This document shows positions 42,606 through 53,730 of a DNA stretch of 64,000 bases, piece after piece. The stretch is taken from positions 175,000,645 to 175,064,644 of the forward strand of contig NC_090319.1 of assembly GCF_040869045.1 (NCBI RefSeq). Reading direction: 5' to 3'. Both the position numbers and the translations under genes were made by a program. The stretch is from Eurosta solidaginis (lineage: Eukaryota; Arthropoda; Insecta; Diptera; Tephritidae). The first letter of the stretch is position 1, and every line of letters begins with the position of its first letter. The notes beneath the pieces were generated by a model. That model made no database searches and was not told where the DNA came from. It worked only from the letters and a program-made list of their open reading frames with translations.

Positions 42606-43817
42606 ATGTCGCGTGACCAGTCCTTTGGGCAAATGGGCCGGAACACTCCGTTCGGGAGTGGAGGCAATTTTAGAGGAAACCAGCACCGGGATAGCAATAA
42701 TAGGGGGGCTTTTTCAAAGGCTAAGCGTCCATTGGTGGTGCATACCGCAGTAGGTAGCCACTATAGAGGTCCCGCGGGGACGAATGCAAGCTCAGACCTG
42801 AATGACCAGCACGAAAAAATGGATAGACCGGGAAGCACCAGTAATCTTAACGCGCCCCTGATGAACGCGCATAATATCTCGCGGCTAATGACCAATGTGT
42901 CGACATACGCACTGGACGGAGCTAGTGCTTTGCCATTGAACCATGGGAATTTTGGAGAAGCTGCAAGTGATAGGGCGAATACCCCAGGGACCCATACCGA
43001 AGCTCCTCGTGGAGAGTGGGTGGAAGTGTTACACCAGCTTTTCCGGACCTCGCAGGAAGAAATGCGGAGGGAAATGGGGAAGATTCGAAACAACATGGAC
43101 CAGCTCAACGCCGCTCTCGAGTCTGCTCAACAATCAATGAATTTCAACAGGAACGCGATTGGGACGGAACGCAACCCACTTCCAGCAGTTGTAACTCCAA
43201 TGAACCCTGCTCCGAGCAACATAGTAATAAAACCGCAGGAGTGGAAAATATCGTTCGACGGTTCTGGGAGCGTTGCGGAATTCCTATTTAAGCTAAACAC
43301 CCTGTGTGAGCGTACGCAATGTTCTGACGACCAAATAATGGCTAGTTTCCACCTATTCCTTTCTGGGCGGGCCGAAGAGTGGTACTGGTTATTTACGAAA
43401 CAAAACCCAAACGCGACTTATGCATTTTTGTGCTATTCATTGAAGAAAGAGTTCGGTACTCTAAATAGTGACCACGAGATCATGATGGAGTGCTCCATGC
43501 GTAAGCAAAAGCTAAGCGAGTGCTATGACCTGTTCGACACGGACATAGTCTCCTTGAGTGCCCGCTTAAGAGAGCCCATGTCAGAGGTCTTACTGATTGA
43601 CATCATAAAAAGGAACGTCAACAGTGGCCTTAAGCTGATGCTTTTCAACGCAGAAGTGAGAACCCTCCATGATCTACGCGATGTAGCACGCAGAGGAGAA
43701 CAAGTGCTGAAAGAAAGCAAGTTGTTGGGAGCCACTTACTTACCAAGGACGCCACGTGAACGAGGCCCGCACGATAACCACGGACATGAGGATGGAAGAC
43801 GAGGACTGCGAAGCTGA
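42606..43817 (+). CDS. gypsy B gag (about 403 aa)
   Basis: I chose ATG 42606 (MSRDQSFGQMGRNTPFGSGG) because it opens the Gly/Asn-rich N-terminal region; the frame is open for 24 codons upstream. A coiled-coil-like helix (MRREMGKIRNNMDQL) follows, then the retrotransposon gag core: WKISFDGSGSVAEFLFKLNT, HLFLSGRAEEWYW, and LSECYDLFDTDIVSLSARLR. It ends RGLRS at 43817, where a frameshift moves the knuckles to another frame. The frame itself has no internal stop. Confidence 0.82.
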   Translation: MSRDQSFGQMGRNTPFGSGGNFRGNQHRDSNNRGAFSKAKRPLVVHTAVGSHYRGPAGTNASSDLNDQHEKMDRPGSTSNLNAPLMNAHNISRLMTNVSTYALDGASALPLNHGNFGEAASDRANTPGTHTEAPRGEWVEVLHQLFRTSQEEMRREMGKIRNNMDQLNAALESAQQSMNFNRNAIGTERNPLPAVVTPMNPAPSNIVIKPQEWKISFDGSGSVAEFLFKLNTLCERTQCSDDQIMASFHLFLSGRAEEWYWLFTKQNPNATYAFLCYSLKKEFGTLNSDHEIMMECSMRKQKLSECYDLFDTDIVSLSARLREPMSEVLLIDIIKRNVNSGLKLMLFNAEVRTLHDLRDVARRGEQVLKESKLLGATYLPRTPRERGPHDNHGHEDGRRGLRS

Positions 43818-43849
43818 CTCACAGTTAGAGGCGTTGGAGTATCGACGTA

Positions 43850-44050
43850 ACCGGAAACCGGACTATCCAATGTTGGAAATGTCAGGCTATGAGGCATTCT
43901 TATATTTACTGTGAGGAACCCATTAGGAATTCGTTTTGTTTTAAATGTGGGCATAGGGGAGTAGTTACGCCAAAATGTCCTAGGGACCATCGTAGGCAGG
44001 GAAACCAGTACCCGAGCGAGAAAGCGGGGGAACCTCGTTCGGTGTCATAG
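43850..44050 (+). pseudogene. gypsy B nucleocapsid knuckles, out of frame
   Basis: CWKCQAMRHSYIYC is a standard CX2CX4HX4C knuckle, and CFKCGHRGVVTPKC is the second, with its His displaced. They lie in a different frame from gag, so a one-base change near 43810 or an intended frameshift separates them. The frame stops at about 44049. Confidence 0.75.
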
Positions 44051-44450
44051 CTCCCATACCAGCCAGTGCTCGAGGCGTCGTCCCGTGCGCTGAACCAGAG
44101 GGTGGGTTTCTCGCAGGTACGCGCTCGCAGGGAGGTGATGAGCTTTCGAGGTGTAGTAGTACCCTGGCGAAAGAATACCCATTTGTATTAGTAACTTCCC
44201 GGACAGTACGGATAATTCCAGTAGTTCTGAATCCGATAGTCAAACGTCCTCATCCGCGATGGGCGAACCGACCAGAATTCTGCAACGTCAGCATAGGGAT
44301 GTCGCTTGCGAGACGCATTCTCCACATAATCTAGAAGAAAGGAAACATAGGTATGAACAAATAAGACATGCGATTTTTGAAAATCAAACGGTATCAGAAA
44401 ATATTTTGAGGTGCAGGTAAAGATATCACAGGAGAGTACAGGAGCGTAGA

Positions 44451-44800
44451 TTGCTGCAAACCACCACGTTAATGCTTACAGAGGATGAAAGGCCTCTCGT
44501 AAAGGCAAAAATAAAAGATAGTTTTATTGTAGGGTTGTTGGACTCCGAAGCCAACGTATCCATCCTTGGGAAGAATTGTGAAGAATTTCTGAAAGATAAC
44601 GGCTTCAATTATCAACCCCTACATGCATTCATATACACTGCCAGGTGACAACAAGCAACAAATCTTAGGCTCGATATCTTTACCGGTCACCTTTAAGAAC
44701 ACCACAAAGGTTATCCGTTTTTACCTTGTTCCTTCAGTTCTCCAAGAAGCTTACTTTGGGGTTGATTTTTGGAGAGCATTTGCGTTAGCTCCCGAAATAT
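44451..44800 (+). pseudogene. gypsy B protease with altered active site
   Basis: FIVGLLDSEANVSILGKNC places Glu where the active site should read Asp-Ser/Thr-Gly; such a change should abolish activity. After a frame change near 44640, ILGSISLPVTFKN and EAYFGVDFWRAFALAP complete the fold. Confidence 0.8.
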
Positions 44801-46225
44801 TCCCAAGCGTAGAGTGCATAGAGGTTAGCAACGAAAAGGACGAAGAACTTTGTCTCCATGATTTGTCACCAACTCGGAGAAGAGATTTACAGAAGGTCAT
44901 AAAGTCGTTTCCTTCATTCGAAAAGTTACGTCTGGGGCAAACGAAGTTAGTGGAGCACAACATTGATACCGGCGATGCTGTTCCTATAAAAAGCAAACAT
45001 TTCCCTCTTTCGCCACCGAGGCAAGCCGAAGCTTTTAGTGAAATAGACAGGCTACTCGAATTGGGAGTTATAGAAGAATCGAACTCTCCGTGGTGTAGTC
45101 CTGTGGTACTGGTCCGAAAACCAGGTAAAATTAGGTTGTGCATAAATTCCCGGAAGGTCAACGCGGTGACTTAGAAATACTCATACCCCCTGCCTCATAT
45201 TAACGGCTTATTGAGCAGACTGAAAGATACGCACTTTATTAGTGGCACTGATCTTAAGGACGCGTTCTTTCAGATCAAATTGACGGAGTCCTCCAAGGAA
45301 AAAACAGCATTCGCGGTTCCGGGGAGGCCCCTATACCACTTCAAAGAAATGCCCTTTGGTCTGTGTAATGGACCGCAGACTATGAGTAGGCTGATGGACA
45401 AGGCAATACCTTCGCGTCTGCTGGAGAATGTCTTTGTCTACCTGGACGACCTGATGATATGCAGTACGAACTTTGAGGACCACCTAAAATTGCTGACGGA
45501 AGTGGCAAAATGTTTGACCGACGCAGGTCTGACAATAAACGTGAAGAAGAGCAAATTTTGTCAGAAAGAAATTCGATACTTAGGGTACTTGATAGGCAGC
45601 GGGTGCTTGAAAGTGGATCCAGGGAAAATAGAAGCGATGCAAAACTTTCCGATCCCTAAATCCCCTCGGCAGGTGTGTAGGTTTGTAGGCATGGCAAATT
45701 GATACAGGGCATTTATTACCAATTTTGCTGGCCCCTTCAAACTTACCGCTGAAGCTATAGAGGTCTTCGAAAAACTTAAAGTAGCCTTGAGTTCCGCTCC
45801 TGTCTTGGCCCAACCTGATTTTTCCAAAGAGTTTGTAATCCAATGCGACGCTTCCAAAATAGGTGTTGGCGGAGTGTTGTTCCAGGTCGAAGATGAGGGC
45901 GCTGAGCGTCCAACCGCGTTCGTTTCGAAAAAGCTGAATAATGCTCAACGCAATTATACAGTAACCGAGCTGGAATGTCTCGCCGCCATAGTCAGCGTGA
46001 AGCGCTTCCGACCCTATGTTGAAGGATTACCGTTTCTGATTATCACGGACCACTCCAGCCGCAAGTGGTTGATGACACAAACGGACTTGAGCGGGAGGTT
46101 GGCGAGGTGGTCGCTCCTGCTGTAAAGATACGACTTTAAAATGGAACATCTCAAAGGCACCCTGAATGTAGTACCCGATGCGCTTTCGCGGTTTGATGCC
46201 GACGAGTTGACTTTCACTACCACAC
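44801..46225 (+). pseudogene. gypsy B reverse transcriptase and RNase H
   Basis: The order is LELGVIEESNSPWCSPVVLV, a TAG at 45172-45174, then SGTDLKDAFFQIKLTESSKE, MPFGLCNGPQTMSRLMDKA and NVFVYLDDLMICS (YLDD near 45440). The thumb region is YLGYLIGSGCLKVDPGKIEA. Another stop follows near 45702. RNase H holds FVIQCDASKIGVGGVLFQ, NYTVTELECLAAIVSVKRF and IITDHSSRKWLM, with a TAA at about 46125, and ends LNVVPDALSRFDA. All key catalytic residues remain despite the three stops. Confidence 0.87.
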
Positions 46226-46379
46226 CCGGGGAAATAGATTTAGTCTCTCCCGAATTTAGCAGTAACGAATATCTAGATTTGATTAGGACCGTCACAGAAA
46301 ACGAGGAGTCGCTTCCGGACTACGAGTGGTGGATGGGGTAATTTTCAAAAGAGTTAAATTTCATAAGGGGATAGAAGAG

Positions 46380-47420
46380 GAAGAAGACTCGCTATGGCGT
46401 TTGTGGTTGCCGAACGTGTCAGGCAAAAATACTTCTGGCCACAGCAGGCGAAGGACGTCAGGGACTACGTCCATCGTTGTGACACCTGCAAAGCTGTAAA
46501 ACCCACTAATCATCATTCGAGACTGCCTATAGAGAATACCTTTGCATCCGGGAGGCCATTTCAGCGATTATATTGCGATTTTCAAGGCCGAGATCAAAGC
46601 TGCGAAATCACTTTCTTTTTATAGTGTTGGACCATCTTTCAAAATACGTTTGGCTAAAGCCCATGCAGAGAGCCACAACTGTTAGCGTTACAAATTACTT
46701 CGCTTCAGAAATGTTTCCAGCTGTAGGGGTCCCTGAATTTATTCATAGTGACAATGGTAAACAGTTTATCTCGAAGGAAATGAACCAATTTTTAGAAGAT
46801 TATGGGGTGACACACGTGAGGACGGGGTTATATTCTCCTCAAGCGAACGCCTCAGAACGAGTCAATAGAGAAATTGTCTCTAAAATTAGAATTTTCCTGA
46901 AGGATAAACCCGACCATACCGATTGGGATAAACATATAACCGAGATTCTATCAGTGTTGAGAAGCGACTTCCATACGGCGATTCAGTGGTCTCCATACTT
47001 TGCATCATATGGCCAAAATATGTCCAACATGCCTCAGCGAACAATATTTTAGAGAAACTCGGCGGCCTTCGGTAAGACCAAGTTACGATAGTGAGAAGAG
47101 CTGACAAGTTAACTAATATTCGTGAGCAGATCCGTAGAAATTTAGATCAGGCAAAAGATTGGGGAATAACCACCTACAAAAAGCGCTCTAGGCAAGTCAA
47201 CTACAGGGAAGGTCAGGAAGATTTCCGGATAAACTTTGCTTTGAGTAACTTCAAACAGGGTATTAACGCCAAATTCCTGCCAAAATATCTTAAGTGTCGA
47301 GTGCTCCGAAAAATAGGCAATGCATTGTATGATCTCGAGGACCTAACCGGGAAATTGATACGTCGCTTCCATGCTTCGGATATTCGTCCACAATCAACCC
47401 TCAAGAACGTTCTTGCTAAA
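46380..47420 (+). pseudogene. gypsy B integrase
   Basis: The zinc-binding segment shows VRQKYFWPQQAKDV and HRCDTCKAVKPTNH. The core has RPFQRLYCDFQG (first Asp), a frame change near 46600, PEFIHSDNGKQF (second Asp) and SPQANASERVNREI (Glu). A stop near 47052 is followed, in another frame, by the C-terminal FKQGINAKFLPKYLKCRVLR and LYDLEDLTGKLIRRFHASDI, which ends the polyprotein. Confidence 0.85.
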
Positions 47421-47600
47421 TTAAAAATTGATTTTTTTTTTAACCTACCAATTGGACTTTTTTGTCTGGGCGTTTTGGCGGTCGGGGACATCTCGCCCAG
47501 TATTCTCCCCGAGCAACGATTTCATAGGGTGTTCACACGCGTTCTCACCGAGAACAGTGAGCAGCCTGGCGGTCCACGCTTGGGTTAGACTAGCCTTACG

Positions 47601-48140
47601 GAGTTTGGACGAGTTCTCCTTTACCAAATTGTCTACACACATTTATTTTTTTTTTGGCCTTTCTGTGGGGGCGATAACCACTAGAACCATACGGAGTTTT
47701 GACGAGTTCTCCATAGCATGTCTAATTGCCGCAAAGCCTTTTAAACTAAGGAACAAAATTAATTCACTATTTGACTTAACTTTTTTGATGGACCTTTGTT
47801 ACCCGGCTAGCTTCGCGGTAGAACTTTGAGACTCTTATCTTAGGTGTGAGTTGTGCCCCACGTTACTTGGCATCGGAAGTTCCTGGAAGTGGCTTCTCAC
47901 AGGGGAACCGGTTTTCTATTCGCTTCATCGTCATGTCTTCAAAGCGAAGCATGTTTATTATGGTCCACTTGGGAGATTCACCCTTGGAACATACCAGTTG
48001 GCTAGTGATAGGGAACGGTTAGGATTTACCTCACTCATGTCTGCCTGGGGTGGTTAAAACAAATTTTTGTTAATTTCGCGCAGGTGGCATCGCAAAAGAA
48101 TCCAATGGTGTGGGAAAATTCCCAATAACGGCAACCACCA
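47601..48140. other. Downstream of gypsy B, nothing firm
   Basis: A 25-bp segment 'acggagtttggacgagttctcc' recurs at 47597 and 47691 with one change. 'gtgccccacgttacttggc' at 47851 faintly recalls an inverted primer site. No LTR or gene could be established. Confidence 0.4.
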
Positions 48141-48144
48141 CGGC

Positions 48145-48552
48145 GTAACTATATAAGGTGACAGCTGACTTGTAGTTTTTATACGATTTGACACATTAAC
48201 TTTCAGCGCAGTACGATTTTGACATTAGTCCATCGGTTCACAAAAACAAAATATATGGAAGTTTTAATGATGGCTGCAGGAATATTACCGCGACTACCAC
48301 CTGGTATGGTTCCACCATGGCAACCACTGTTAAATCAGGCAATTTAACGGCGCCGTTCCACTGCGCTGTCACAATAATGGAACGGAATTCTTTCTAGAAT
48401 GCCATGGCGTGATTGGCCATTTTGGGCAAAGAAAAGATCAGAAAAGTTTTTGCAAGCGTGGTTATCGGTGGTGGCCACGAGCTGGTCAAACGTTTAAAGT
48501 GCTTTACTAGAAAGTAATTACCCAAACCGTAATAGAATAAGTGAAATAAAGT
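48145..48552 (+). other. Candidate small gene or pseudogene with TATA box and poly(A) signal
   Basis: A TATA-like 'ctatataagg' at about 48149 is followed by a 31-codon frame, 48255-48347 (MEVLMMAAGILPRLPPGMVP, stop TAA). Overlapping it, 48334-48510 is open in the next frame: NGAVPLRCHNNGTEFFLECH, then GYRWWPRAGQTFKVLY and TAG. A poly(A) signal AATAAA lies at 48545. Together they resemble one compact gene of about 87 codons split by a single-base shift near 48335. I recognise no domain and cannot exclude that it belongs to an unknown repeat. Confidence 0.35.
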
Positions 48553-48706
48553 TAATTACAGTCTATAAGGTTAAAATGTACATTCATGCAGCTTAGTTGT
48601 GCGGTAGGTTAGGTTGAACTGGCCGGTCCATGAGGACCTCACATAGACTGATTGAGTCCGTAGTGTTACCAGAAGTTTGTTTTAACGACCAAACTGAAAA
48701 ACCCTA

Positions 48707-49650
48707 TCAAAAACCAGGACCTATGTTATAAAATAACTCCGTCCTCTTGGCAAATATTAGAAGATTCCTAGGACTTAAACCACTTGCTGCTTCTAGATCT
48801 GACAGCTGTATCACTCCTAATAGCTGGAGTCTTCGCCTGGCAAGTGCAAGGCATGAGCACAGAACGTGCTCGATCGTTTCCTTCTCCAACCCGCACTTCC
48901 TACATCTGCTATCACAGACAAAGCCTAATTTAAAGGCATGTGACGCCAGAAGGCAGTTTCCAGTCAAAACACCCGTCATGAGTCTACAGTCCTCTCTTTT
49001 TAATAATAGAAGCAACTGTGTTAATCTAAGGTTGTAAGACCTACACATAATCTTCGATACTTTACAGCCTCGCGCTTGAACCCACGCATTTCCCGCTTGG
49101 TCGATCATGTGCACCTCTCGCCTTCGCTTAATCTCGCACAGTATAATTGGGACGTCCATGGAGCAAGCTTCAAGGGATGCGCCCTTTTTAGCTAGTTCAT
49201 CCGCTTTTTCATTCCAATCTATTCCCATATGCCCTGGGACCCAATATAGATGTATGCTTCTCCCTGCCCCGATTCTCTCCATAAACTGCTTACACTCTAA
49301 CAGGCATTTAGATGCTGTGCTACGCGAGATTATTGCCTTAATTGTTGCTTGACTGTCAATATTAAATTTAACACGGTTGCAGCTTAAGCTGTTCTCTTAC
49401 AGTATTTCTACTGCTTTGTTTACGACTAATTCCCGCTTGGAAAACGCTACAGTAATCCGGCAGCCTGTAGGATCTGTTTATTTCCGGAACAGCCCAGTAC
49501 ACTACAGACCCTATTCCTTCCACTACTTTGGAACCATCTGTGTACACAATTATCTCGTCGTCCGCCATTTGAACACCCTTTCGCCAACCGTCCACCTCTA
49601 TTGTGGCCTTAAGATGGCCGTATGGTCGGCGCTCAAGCTGAGGCACCGAG
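48707..49650 (-). pseudogene. LOA 2 RNase H and C-terminal region
   Basis: EIIVYTDGSKVVEGIGSVVY (near 49555) opens the RNase H fold; a frame change follows near 49368. IHLYWVPGHMGIDWNEKADE (near 49230) carries the late catalytic residues. After it comes a Cys/His motif, CDSRCRKCGLEKETIEHVLC, the C-terminal zinc-binding-like end of LOA/R1-type ORF2 proteins. The stop is at 48707-48709. Confidence 0.85.
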
Positions 49651-49759
49651 CCTGGTTGCAGTTGTTAACGCTATGTTCTTTGCTACCAGGTCTACAGGTG
49701 GAATGTGCAGAATGACATACAGTGTAGCTGCCGTGGTTGTTTTCAGGGCTCCCGTAATG

Positions 49760-51195
49760 CTAAGCATTGGTTGATAGTCTACATACCCCCTCTAAATTTT
49801 TGAGGTAGGTTATTTTTTTCGTGGCTTTCCACCAAACAAAAACTCCGTAGTAATGAATAGGGCTTACAATCGCTGTAAAAACCCAATGAGAAAGAGAGGG
49901 CGATAAGCCCAACGTACACCTCAGCATTCTACATGCATAAAGTGCCATTGAGGCCTTCTTTGCCCTCTCCACCACGTTCAGCTTCCATGACAGCTTACTG
50001 TCTAGGATGATGATTCCTAGATATTTTGTGCAAAGTTTCTCTTGCAGGGTCACCCTTGTCCAATTTGGGACTTGTAACTCTTTGTACACAATACCATATC
50101 CGTCTTCTCCGTGTTGACTTTCAACCCGACATTAGATGCCCAGGTATGGAAGGCACTTTTCACTTATGACAATTGCAACGTCATCTGCGTTAGCCGTAAG
50201 TTTTACGGATCCCTCATCGAATAGCCTGAGCAGTTGGTGTATGACCAGCGTCCAAATCAGAGGTGATACCACCCCTCCCGGCGGCGTTCCCCTGTCCACT
50301 GATTTCGTGCCTTCGTACAATCCACATTGTGATGTAATCTTCCTGCAATTTAACATGCATCCAATCCATCTGGTTAAAGCTGGATCTGGATAATGTAATT
50401 AAGAGCATCCCTAATTGCCCATTTATAAACATTATTTAAAGCCCCGGCAATGTCTAAGAAGACCCCTAGAGCATATTCCTTATATTTCAGGGCTTTCTCT
50501 ATGCTTTTCACCACCATATGCAATGCGGTGTCTATCGACTTGCCTTTGGTGTACGCATGTTGTGTTGTGGAGAGAAGCCTTTCATCTACGTTGGACTTTA
50601 TGTACACATCTATCAGCCTCTCACAGGTTTTGAGCAGAAATTGTGTTAAGCTAATGGGTCTATAGTCTTTGGAATACACGTGACCGATCTTCCCCGCCTT
50701 TGGTAGGAAAGCTACACGAGTACTTCTCCATGAGTGCGGTACATGATTCAGTCTTATGCACCCATCGAATATTATTTTAAGCCATTCCACGACCGCTCCA
50801 CTTGAAACTTGTAGCATGGCCGGGAATATAACAACTGTGCCCAGCGATTAAACTTAGAAAACGTCTTCATTGCACATTCGATCTTGATATCGGTGAACAA
50901 GCCCAGCACTGCCCGCTCCGTGATCGAAGTGTGAGTGCTGTCTGCAGGCTCTTCTAAACCATCTCCCGATTGGAAATGTGTATCGAAAAGCACCTCAAAG
51001 GATTCCTCACTATTATGTGACCATTCACCGTTCTCTTTCTTTATTAGTCCCTGGACTAGGTTTCCCCTTGCTAGGTTTTTTTCCAACCGCGCTGAATCGA
51101 TGGAGCACTCTATGTCCGTACAGAAACTTTTCACGCTTGTATATCCCTGTACTCGTCTCGACACGCTTCGCTTTCCGTGGTCTTCTCTAGCTTAA
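49760..51195 (-). pseudogene. LOA 2 reverse transcriptase
   Basis: RVAFLPKAGKIGHVYSKDYR, PISLTQFLLKTCERLIDV and TQHAYTKGKSIDTALH (50374-50817) are standard non-LTR polymerase motifs. FLDIAGALNNV follows. 50132-50356 has RGTPPGGVVSPLIWTLVI and KLTANADDVAIVI: the active site Tyr of the usual YADD is Asn here. The thumb, TKYLGIIILDSKLSWKLNV, is at 49760-50089. Confidence 0.85.
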
Positions 51196-51199
51196 ACAT

Positions 51200-51995
51200 T
51201 TATTTTACCTGTCTTACTAGAAGACTCAGCTCATTGCTCCATCATGGCTGATTTGCTTTTCCTCTGAATCTTCTTAGAGGGCAAGCTTTGTTATACGCAG
51301 TCATACGCGTCCTTGTTGGGAATTCATTAGACTCCTCCAGTTCGTCCACATTGGCAACCTCTTGGGCTTGTCCCAGTTTTGTTTCTACCTGTTTCTGGAA
51401 TTTAGTGCATTTCGTTGATCTAGGGTTCCTAAAGGTTCCTCCCTTCTCTACCCTCTTTAGGAGGATGCTGAAGCTGATATACGCATGGTCGGAGAAGGAT
51501 GGTCTATCAAGAACCATCCAATCATACCTTTATATATTACGTTCGGAGCTCAATGTAATTTCCGGAACATTCCCGGATGTTGGACCAGTGTATGTAGGGA
51601 CATTACCTCTGTTGGCTATCTGCGAACTGGTTTGCAGGAAAGATAGAGATTCGCTCTCTCGTTCGTATCTGCTCCTCCCCACCAATTGTGGTGCGCATTT
51701 GCATCCGCGCCTATGACCAACCGCCCTCTGCGTCATTCGTCCTGTACTAGCCCCTTGCACTCCATCGGTGGAACACCCGCAGCATGGGCCATATAGCAGG
51801 ATGCCAGGATAAATGCCTGCTTATTGATTTGCTCAACGGCAACCACTGTACTCAGTAGAGTAATTAGGCAGCATATATGAATTCAGCTGTTTCCTTACCA
51901 TTACTACAGCTCGCTCCCGTCCTTCCGTTTGCCCGTAGGAAACGCCAAATCCGCGCGCGCTAAGTCCAGCAACCTTTGCTCCTGATGAGAGCCAC
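51200..51995 (-). pseudogene. LOA 2 endonuclease domain
   Basis: VIGADANAHHNWW near 51680-51720 is the endonuclease motif also seen in copy 1 (GADANAHHTAW). Its end, VLDRPSFSDHAYISFSIL, is at 51475-51517. Frame changes lie between these motifs. Confidence 0.75.
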
Positions 51996-51999
51996 GGTT

Positions 52000-52740
52000 C
52001 CTAGATCAGCGCCACGTCAAAAGAACCATCCTCAAGGGTTAGGAGGACTTCCGCTTTACTCTGTTCAGTCGCATGTAAATTTTGCCTGAACCAAAGGACA
52101 TTTTGCCAAGCTACGTATACAATATAGTCTCCGCCTGCTTGTTTTTTGGAAGATGTAGAACTGACCTTCCTCCGTAGGCCGAGATACAGTAAGTACCTTC
52201 CAATCCTTTGTCGGTATGTTCGGATTCTGATTCTGCAGAGGTCGCAGTGTATCCTCCGACTTCATCGCGCATGGTATCCATACCTTAACTTTTGGTACCG
52301 TGGGGATTTGCCCTTTATCCGCCACCTCAAACCGCGCGTTCGTCCCTTGCCTTCCTCCTGTGACCGCAAGCTCCCGATGTTGTCACACGCTTTCATCTTC
52401 ACACCATTATACCACCCCTTATTGCTGCACGGTACTGCGAGAGAGCTCTTTTACTTCCTCTGCTCCGCACCCTTCCCAATTTTCTACTCCGTTTTCATTT
52501 GTATGCTTTTCCAACACGGAGTTCATTCAATAAGCACTTCTCCCCCAGAGTCCGACGCATCGCTTAATGCGTATTTGTCGTCCGTGGCTTGCGACTCAGT
52601 CCTCCTCTTAACATCGTCCTTATTACAATTAGTTAATGAGTTGTTCATCTTGGCCGTACAGGCCGACAAGGCGGGCTCAGCGGTCCGGTATTATATACGG
52701 GGAAAAAACCTTCCGCCACAGCAGCGCCCCTTACTGTGAT
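52000..52740 (-). pseudogene. LOA 2 ORF1 fragment
   Basis: 52065-52325 reads VKVWIPCAMKSEDTLRPLQN and TKDWKVLTVSRPTEEGQFYI, corresponding to the DUF4780-like region of the first copy (AWAWVPDGI ... DWRIVRVGE). The N-terminal part is too broken to follow. Confidence 0.65.
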
Positions 52741-53020
52741 AAGACCATTAATACTTCCCGATGTGGTCCGGTCCGGGAAGGCTCCTTTCGAATACAGCCG
52801 AATTTATCCCCTGGCTGCAAATCGTCCAATAGGCACGGTCCGCATAACACCCTGGATTAGGGGGTTGGCAGTTCTTGGTCACCGACATCCCACTGCCCCC
52901 CTATGAGGCGAAACGGCGTAGATGAAGGTCCTAAACAGGTCCTCCTCATAGTCGAACGCTATGGAGTTCGGCTAAGCCCTCACACCAACGACAAGGTGCC
53001 TGCCCTAGTGAGGGCTAAAT

Positions 53021-53371
53021 TACCTCGTATTTATATTTGGATTTCTCTTAAAAGTTTAAAATTTGTTAAACAAGGATAATACCCACGAAATTGTAAGGAC
53101 TTGTGTGAATTTTATAACACAGATTTCGGTGGAACAGAACTTTTTATCGAAATATGTGTCTGCAAAATATTACTTGGCAGTAGAAAAGAAATTGAACCTA
53201 AAACTCTGTTAGAATTAGAAACTTTAAATAAATACCTCTAACGGAGGTCCAAGGTATCGAGCAGTTATAATATGGATTTAGAAAAAAAAGTTGCTATTAC
53301 AGATTTTTATTCCACATTACAGACGAATACGTGATTTGTGCTATACACCAAACTGGGGCCATACATAGAGA
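53021..53371. other. Short AT-rich stretch, nothing recognised
   Basis: It lies between LOA 2 and the non-LTR fragment; no frame or repeat of note. Confidence 0.4.
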
Positions 53372-53470
53372 TCGAAGTTGGGGCAGGGTGACGAGCATAT
53401 CCTCCGGAAGTGTGCATTCTTCTTCGTCGATGTCTACAAAAGCGGGAACCTAAATTTGAAGGAAATCACA
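53372..53470 (-). pseudogene. Non-LTR ORF2 C-terminal fragment
   Basis: On the minus strand VDIDEEECTLPEDMLVTLPQ then LRS, closely resembling AEEECTLPRETRVTLAQLRS at 62820-62900. It is a second, diverged copy of the same type of element, immediately beyond the 3' tail of the interrupted one. Confidence 0.65.
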
Positions 53471-53671
53471 GACTCTGCGTTCGTGTTTCTCTGGATCATA
53501 CTACACCAGGTTTCGTCATATGGCTTATGCAGATGTCTTCTTATCTATCTTGGAGGTACAACTACATCGATCAATTGTCTTTTTGGATGCCTCGATGCTC
53601 AGACGTCTTAAGAAGATATTCCGTGGCAGTTCTAAGTGGGAAATTTGGCATCCCTGTAACTTTCTCCGTTG

Positions 53672-53726
53672 CTGCGATTGTTGTTGTTGTTGTTGTTGTT
53701 GTAGCAGTACTTCGCCCCATCCAATA
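53672..53726 (-). repeat. 3' end of the interrupted non-LTR element, with (CAA)n tail
   Basis: About nine GTT triplets on the plus strand (53677-53703; CAA on the minus strand) follow the conserved 'gtagcagtacttcgccccat' segment. When joined to 62607 this continues the 3' UTR of the element at 62.6-64 kb. Confidence 0.7.
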
Positions 53727-53730
53727 GGTG

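Larger units (their letters stand above)
41392..47600 (+). mobile_element. Ty3/gypsy LTR retrotransposon B, degenerate
   Basis: A primer-binding site, gag with knuckles, protease, reverse transcriptase, RNase H and integrase follow in Ty3/gypsy order on the plus strand. The tRNA-Lys primer site and protein style recall the Osvaldo-like group, but that is an impression, not a placement. Coding frames contain about six breaks. The right end is uncertain; no 3' LTR was found. Confidence 0.85.
48603..53020 (-). mobile_element. LOA-type non-LTR retrotransposon 2, near full-length, degenerate
   Basis: On the minus strand: leader (52740-53020, similar to the 5' leader of the first copy at 2945-3060), ORF1, endonuclease, reverse transcriptase, RNase H and a 3' end rich in GGTTAGGTT-like sequence at 48603-48660. 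An RNase H domain after the polymerase is usual for this clade. Frames are broken roughly every 100 codons. The ends are approximate. Confidence 0.87.

Noticed and set aside
47845..47875. Inverted tRNA-Lys-like primer site (gtgccccacgtta...ttggc)
   Set aside because: Only about 13 bases agree and the conserved GGGCGCCA end is missing; no adjoining LTR.
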